Assembly: GCF_018991925.1 (NCBI RefSeq)
Contig: NW_024732238.1
Span: 8,574,642 to 8,638,641, forward strand
Length of the DNA: 64,000 nt
Direction of reading: 5' to 3'
Origin: Homarus americanus
Lineage: Eukaryota; Arthropoda; Malacostraca; Decapoda; Nephropidae
Every line of letters starts with the position of its first letter. The first letter of the stretch is position 1. The position numbers and the translations under genes were made by a program. Shown one piece after another: positions 61,386 through 64,000 of this stretch. Below the pieces are notes generated by a model that was not told the DNA's origin, searched no databases, and saw nothing but the letters and a program-made list of their open reading frames with translations.

Positions 61386-63002
61386 ATATTTTTGCTGTGA
61401 TGACAAACTTGTATCTTATCCTATACCGAAATATTAACATAAGGTGGTGGAGGCCCCAACCGTACTTGACGAAGATAAACAATCAACAAAAAGTAGCCAA
61501 GTGTGACCTTGCCGCACTAAATTGTGGGAGGCAGCTGGTCCGTCTGCAGCAGCAGTAGCGGGCTGACCTTCCCTACGATGCTCTCCAGGGACTCATGGCC
61601 ACAGACACAGGTGAGTCAACAGGGGTGTGAGGCGAGACCTCGGGGATTACTACACACCACCGCAGATAACATTCCAAAGTCGTGTGTCAACGCCACACTG
61701 TCTTCCTTCTTCCCACGCTCTTCTAACCTGATTCACGCCGACAAAACCACCACCATCACTACCACGTAAATAACACCCACTCCCACGAAAAGTTACTTTA
61801 CATAGTTCACAAACCCCTCTTCCGCCACAAGTATGCAAATCAGTGTAGTGAACATGTAACTAGGCGTTGGGGAGAGGTGAGGGGAGTAGTCAGCAGTGAG
61901 CGCGTGGGAATGAACAACGTTGCGGGGTGACGTGGCGTGGCGAGCAGCGGGGAAGGCCGGAAACGTTATGGAAGCGACGCATGCGTCACCCACCCTCAAG
62001 GCACGCGAGGTCGCCAACCAGTGACAGCCGACAGGTACACACACCTACCTCACAGTTCTCCTGAGGCTCAACACATTTACCCGTCTCCGAGTACATGTTA
62101 ATGAGCCCTGAAAGCCTCTAGTCCCACCCTGAGAGACCATTCAGACTGTTACCTGTTAGGACTGGGATCTATTAGGAATAGATTCCATTAAGACTGGGCT
62201 CCAATAGTAATTTATGGTTGAGCTTGTAAGGACGGGGAGGTGACGATACTCCCCTGTCCACTGCCGTCCTCCATTACTCTCCATCCCCCACCGAACACCT
62301 CACCTCTCTAGCAGTTGTACACGGGGAACACAACAGACCGGCTCGTGCTTTACTTGATCCAGTCCTAACCCAACCACTTGAAGATTAGACTCTAACTCTA
62401 AAAGAACCCACTTTTAATGGGCCCTAATACTAATTATATGGTTGACTGCAATGGTTTTATAGGGGAGAGGAGGAGAATAGTGGTAAAACAGCACTGACAG
62501 CACACAACACCACACCACATCATGAGTGCATCCGATCTAATACTGTGATGACTAATTTGAATAAGTAGTGATAGATAGAGAATAAACAAAACATTAGACA
62601 TACAAACAAACAGACAATAATAATCTCAACCAAACAGATACATATACAAAATTCCCTGGACACTTGGCAGTACCTGGCATGTAAGCACTTGAGCATTATT
62701 AGGTGAAGGAGATTGTAATTTTAACCTAGTTTCTCAATTTGTCTTTGTATTAAGGAGTGTTTTTGTTTCCATTTTAAGGTTAGGTTAGGTTATTCAATAT
62801 AATCCAATCATATACAGTATATATGACCCAGTTGGTGTTACCAAATATTGCCAAGTGTTCAGGGAATTTTGTCCACAACTGTACACATACACTGCCAATA
62901 CACACACATAATAAATACAAATTAGACATACATATTAGTGTTTATATAATAGACACGTACTGACAATACACAAATAAACAACACAGACAGACTGATATAC
63001 CA
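61386..63002. other. Unassigned region
   Basis: Contains a CpG-rich block (listed separately), diverged GGACTGGGATCTATTAGGAAT modules at 62155-62215, and a TTAGGTTAGG at 62781. The frame 61524-61769 (81 codons) is unrecognised. Confidence 0.5.
61860..62035 (+). promoter_or_regulatory. CpG-rich block, possible promoter / first exon
   Basis: G+C-rich and unusually dense in CpG (GAGCGCGTGGG, GCGAGCAGCGGGG, GCGACGCATGCGTC, CACGCGAGGTCGCC), unlike its surroundings. It ends CCGACAG followed by GTACACAC at 62034, which could be a splice donor. No open frame with a known domain and no downstream exon are visible, so this is weak. Confidence 0.25.
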
Positions 63003-63825
63003 TCAATCACACCAAAACCGTAGTCATGCACATCAACACCACCACCACTCCAGTGCAAGCTCCAGCAGTCACAGTGGGTGCCCATCCTCTCCAGTTAGTG
63101 CAGTCTGCCAAACTCCTGGGTGTAACTATAAACTACAAACTAGACTGGAAGGCCCATGTAAACAACATTATCAAGGCAGCCTCGTACCAACTCTAGATGC
63201 TACGACGACTCAGGTCACTTGGGGCACCCACGCCAGAGCTGAGGACTATCTACAACGCATTTATACTCCCAAAATTAACGTATTTGTCACCAGCCTGGTC
63301 GTCTTCTCTCAACTCTACCCAACAACGTCAGCTAGAGAAGGTACAGAAGAGGGCCTGCAGAATCATGCTCGGCGCAGACTACTCCGGCTACACCAACGCT
63401 CTCTCCACCCTGGAAATGCCATCCCTCAGTGACCTCCACCACCAAGCACTGGAAAGGTTTGGCCGTGGATTACTGCACCACCCTCGCCATCGCCACTTAC
63501 TACCACCGGCAGTCCCCAGCCCACCTCGCACAGTCCGCCACTACAACAAAATTCAGCCCATAAGAGCCCGCACTGACAGATATAAGAATAGCACCCCAGG
63601 CTCTGTTGCAGGTCGTTTGACCTGTGCCCGGGTGGGCTAATTCCCGTAAAAAAAAAACATCTATTGTTAAAATAATAAATAGATCCTGATTTATGTACTG
63701 TACAGCCCTGTAAATGTATTGAACGTATATTATTATGTCTAAATCACATGTAAGTTTGTATATTTTCAGCCACCGGATGCAACTCTATTAATAAACCGTT
63801 TATTATTATTATTATTATACTGTAT
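63003..63825 (+). mobile_element. 3' end of a non-LTR retrotransposon (family C)
   Basis: 5'-truncated inside the RT domain. The coding relic is followed by a 170-bp 3' UTR containing AATAAACC and a terminal (TTA)n tail at 63802-63819. The trinucleotide tail and different C terminus separate it from families A and B. Confidence 0.75.
63005..63640 (+). pseudogene. LINE family C RT C-terminal fragment
   Basis: In one frame it reads NHTKTVVMHI, AKLLGVTINYKLDWKAHV, then an in-frame TAG at 63194, then MLRRLRSLGAPTPELRTIYN, FILPKLTYLSPAWSSSLN, QLEKVQKRACRIMLGADY and ALERFGRGLL before the stop at 63638-63640. These are the end of the RT palm, the 'L-G-V-x-x-x-x-x-x-x-W-x-x-H' block and the 'P-x-L-x-Y-x-x-x-x-W' thumb block of LINE reverse transcriptases. 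The single stop splits the protein, so the ATG at 63197 is not a true start. Nothing upstream of 63003 continues the domain. Confidence 0.82.
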
Positions 63826-63832
63826 ACACAAC

Positions 63833-63833
<1 letters not shown>

Positions 63834-63912
<79 letters not shown>
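63834..63912. repeat. (AG)n microsatellite with G run
   Basis: About 39 AG units followed by a run of about nine G. Confidence 0.97.
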
Positions 63913-63921
<9 letters not shown>

Positions 63922-64000
63922 ACACACTTTCACCTCACAATAAGAACGTCGTTTTAACTGAATGTAAGTGAGACTCGACTCAGCGCAGTGGAGGGTACTA

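Overview
The window reads as non-coding, repeat-dominated nuclear DNA of an arthropod, most likely a decapod crustacean. The reasons are (1) CR1/L2-like LINE fragments with an octameric (TTATGTTC)n 3' tail of a kind I associate with decapod genomes, (2) recurrent TTAGG/CCTAA tracts, the arthropod telomere motif, and (3) very abundant mini- and microsatellites. The species call is inference. I found no intact protein-coding gene, rRNA or functional tRNA. Nearly all long open frames, up to 926 codons, lie inside tandem arrays and are compositional artefacts.

Layout. 1-3600: purine-rich minisatellite ending at a 100-N assembly gap (3601-3700). 3701-5750: candidate retroelement tail, (AT)n, a candidate solo LTR on the minus strand (about 4018-5429) and a long (TA)n. 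5958-9825: a 45-bp minisatellite split by a decayed CR1/L2-like LINE on the minus strand (EN, RT and C-terminal remnants). 10318-14850: a second block of the purine-rich minisatellite, sharing a distinctive terminal module with the first. 14905-15700: 3' ends of two other retroposons. 15712-18835: an 18-bp array, then a 19-bp array with a 151-bp eight-monomer higher-order repeat. 20066-21798: (TA)n, a tRNA-derived SINE and a 35-bp array. 22335-25190: three successive arrays (21/42 bp, 18 bp, 32 bp). 28206-28764: a second SINE copy carrying a nested poly(A) retroposon with a 12-bp target-site duplication. 28968-32765: two arrays. 33456-40955: a 7.5-kb array of a roughly 20-bp CA-rich unit. 41196-45095: C-rich, telomere-like, purine-rich and GT-rich arrays plus a LINE tail. 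47107-47960: a 21-bp array. 50473-50740: a 268-bp foldback (MITE-like) element. 52616-53622: three LINE fragments in opposing orientations. 55320-61385: five unrelated minisatellites laid almost end to end. 63003-63825: the 3' end of another LINE with a (TTA)n tail.

No gene network is visible. What recurs is mechanism: about twenty unrelated tandem arrays cover roughly half the window, and several begin or end within a few tens of bases of a retroposon end. The most checkable items are the foldback element at 50.5 kb, the nested retroposon at 28.3 kb, the higher-order repeats at 17.0 and 58.1 kb, the shared terminal module of the two purine arrays, and the retroposon/array boundary pattern. 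Feature boundaries were judged by eye; expect errors of tens of bases at degenerate edges.
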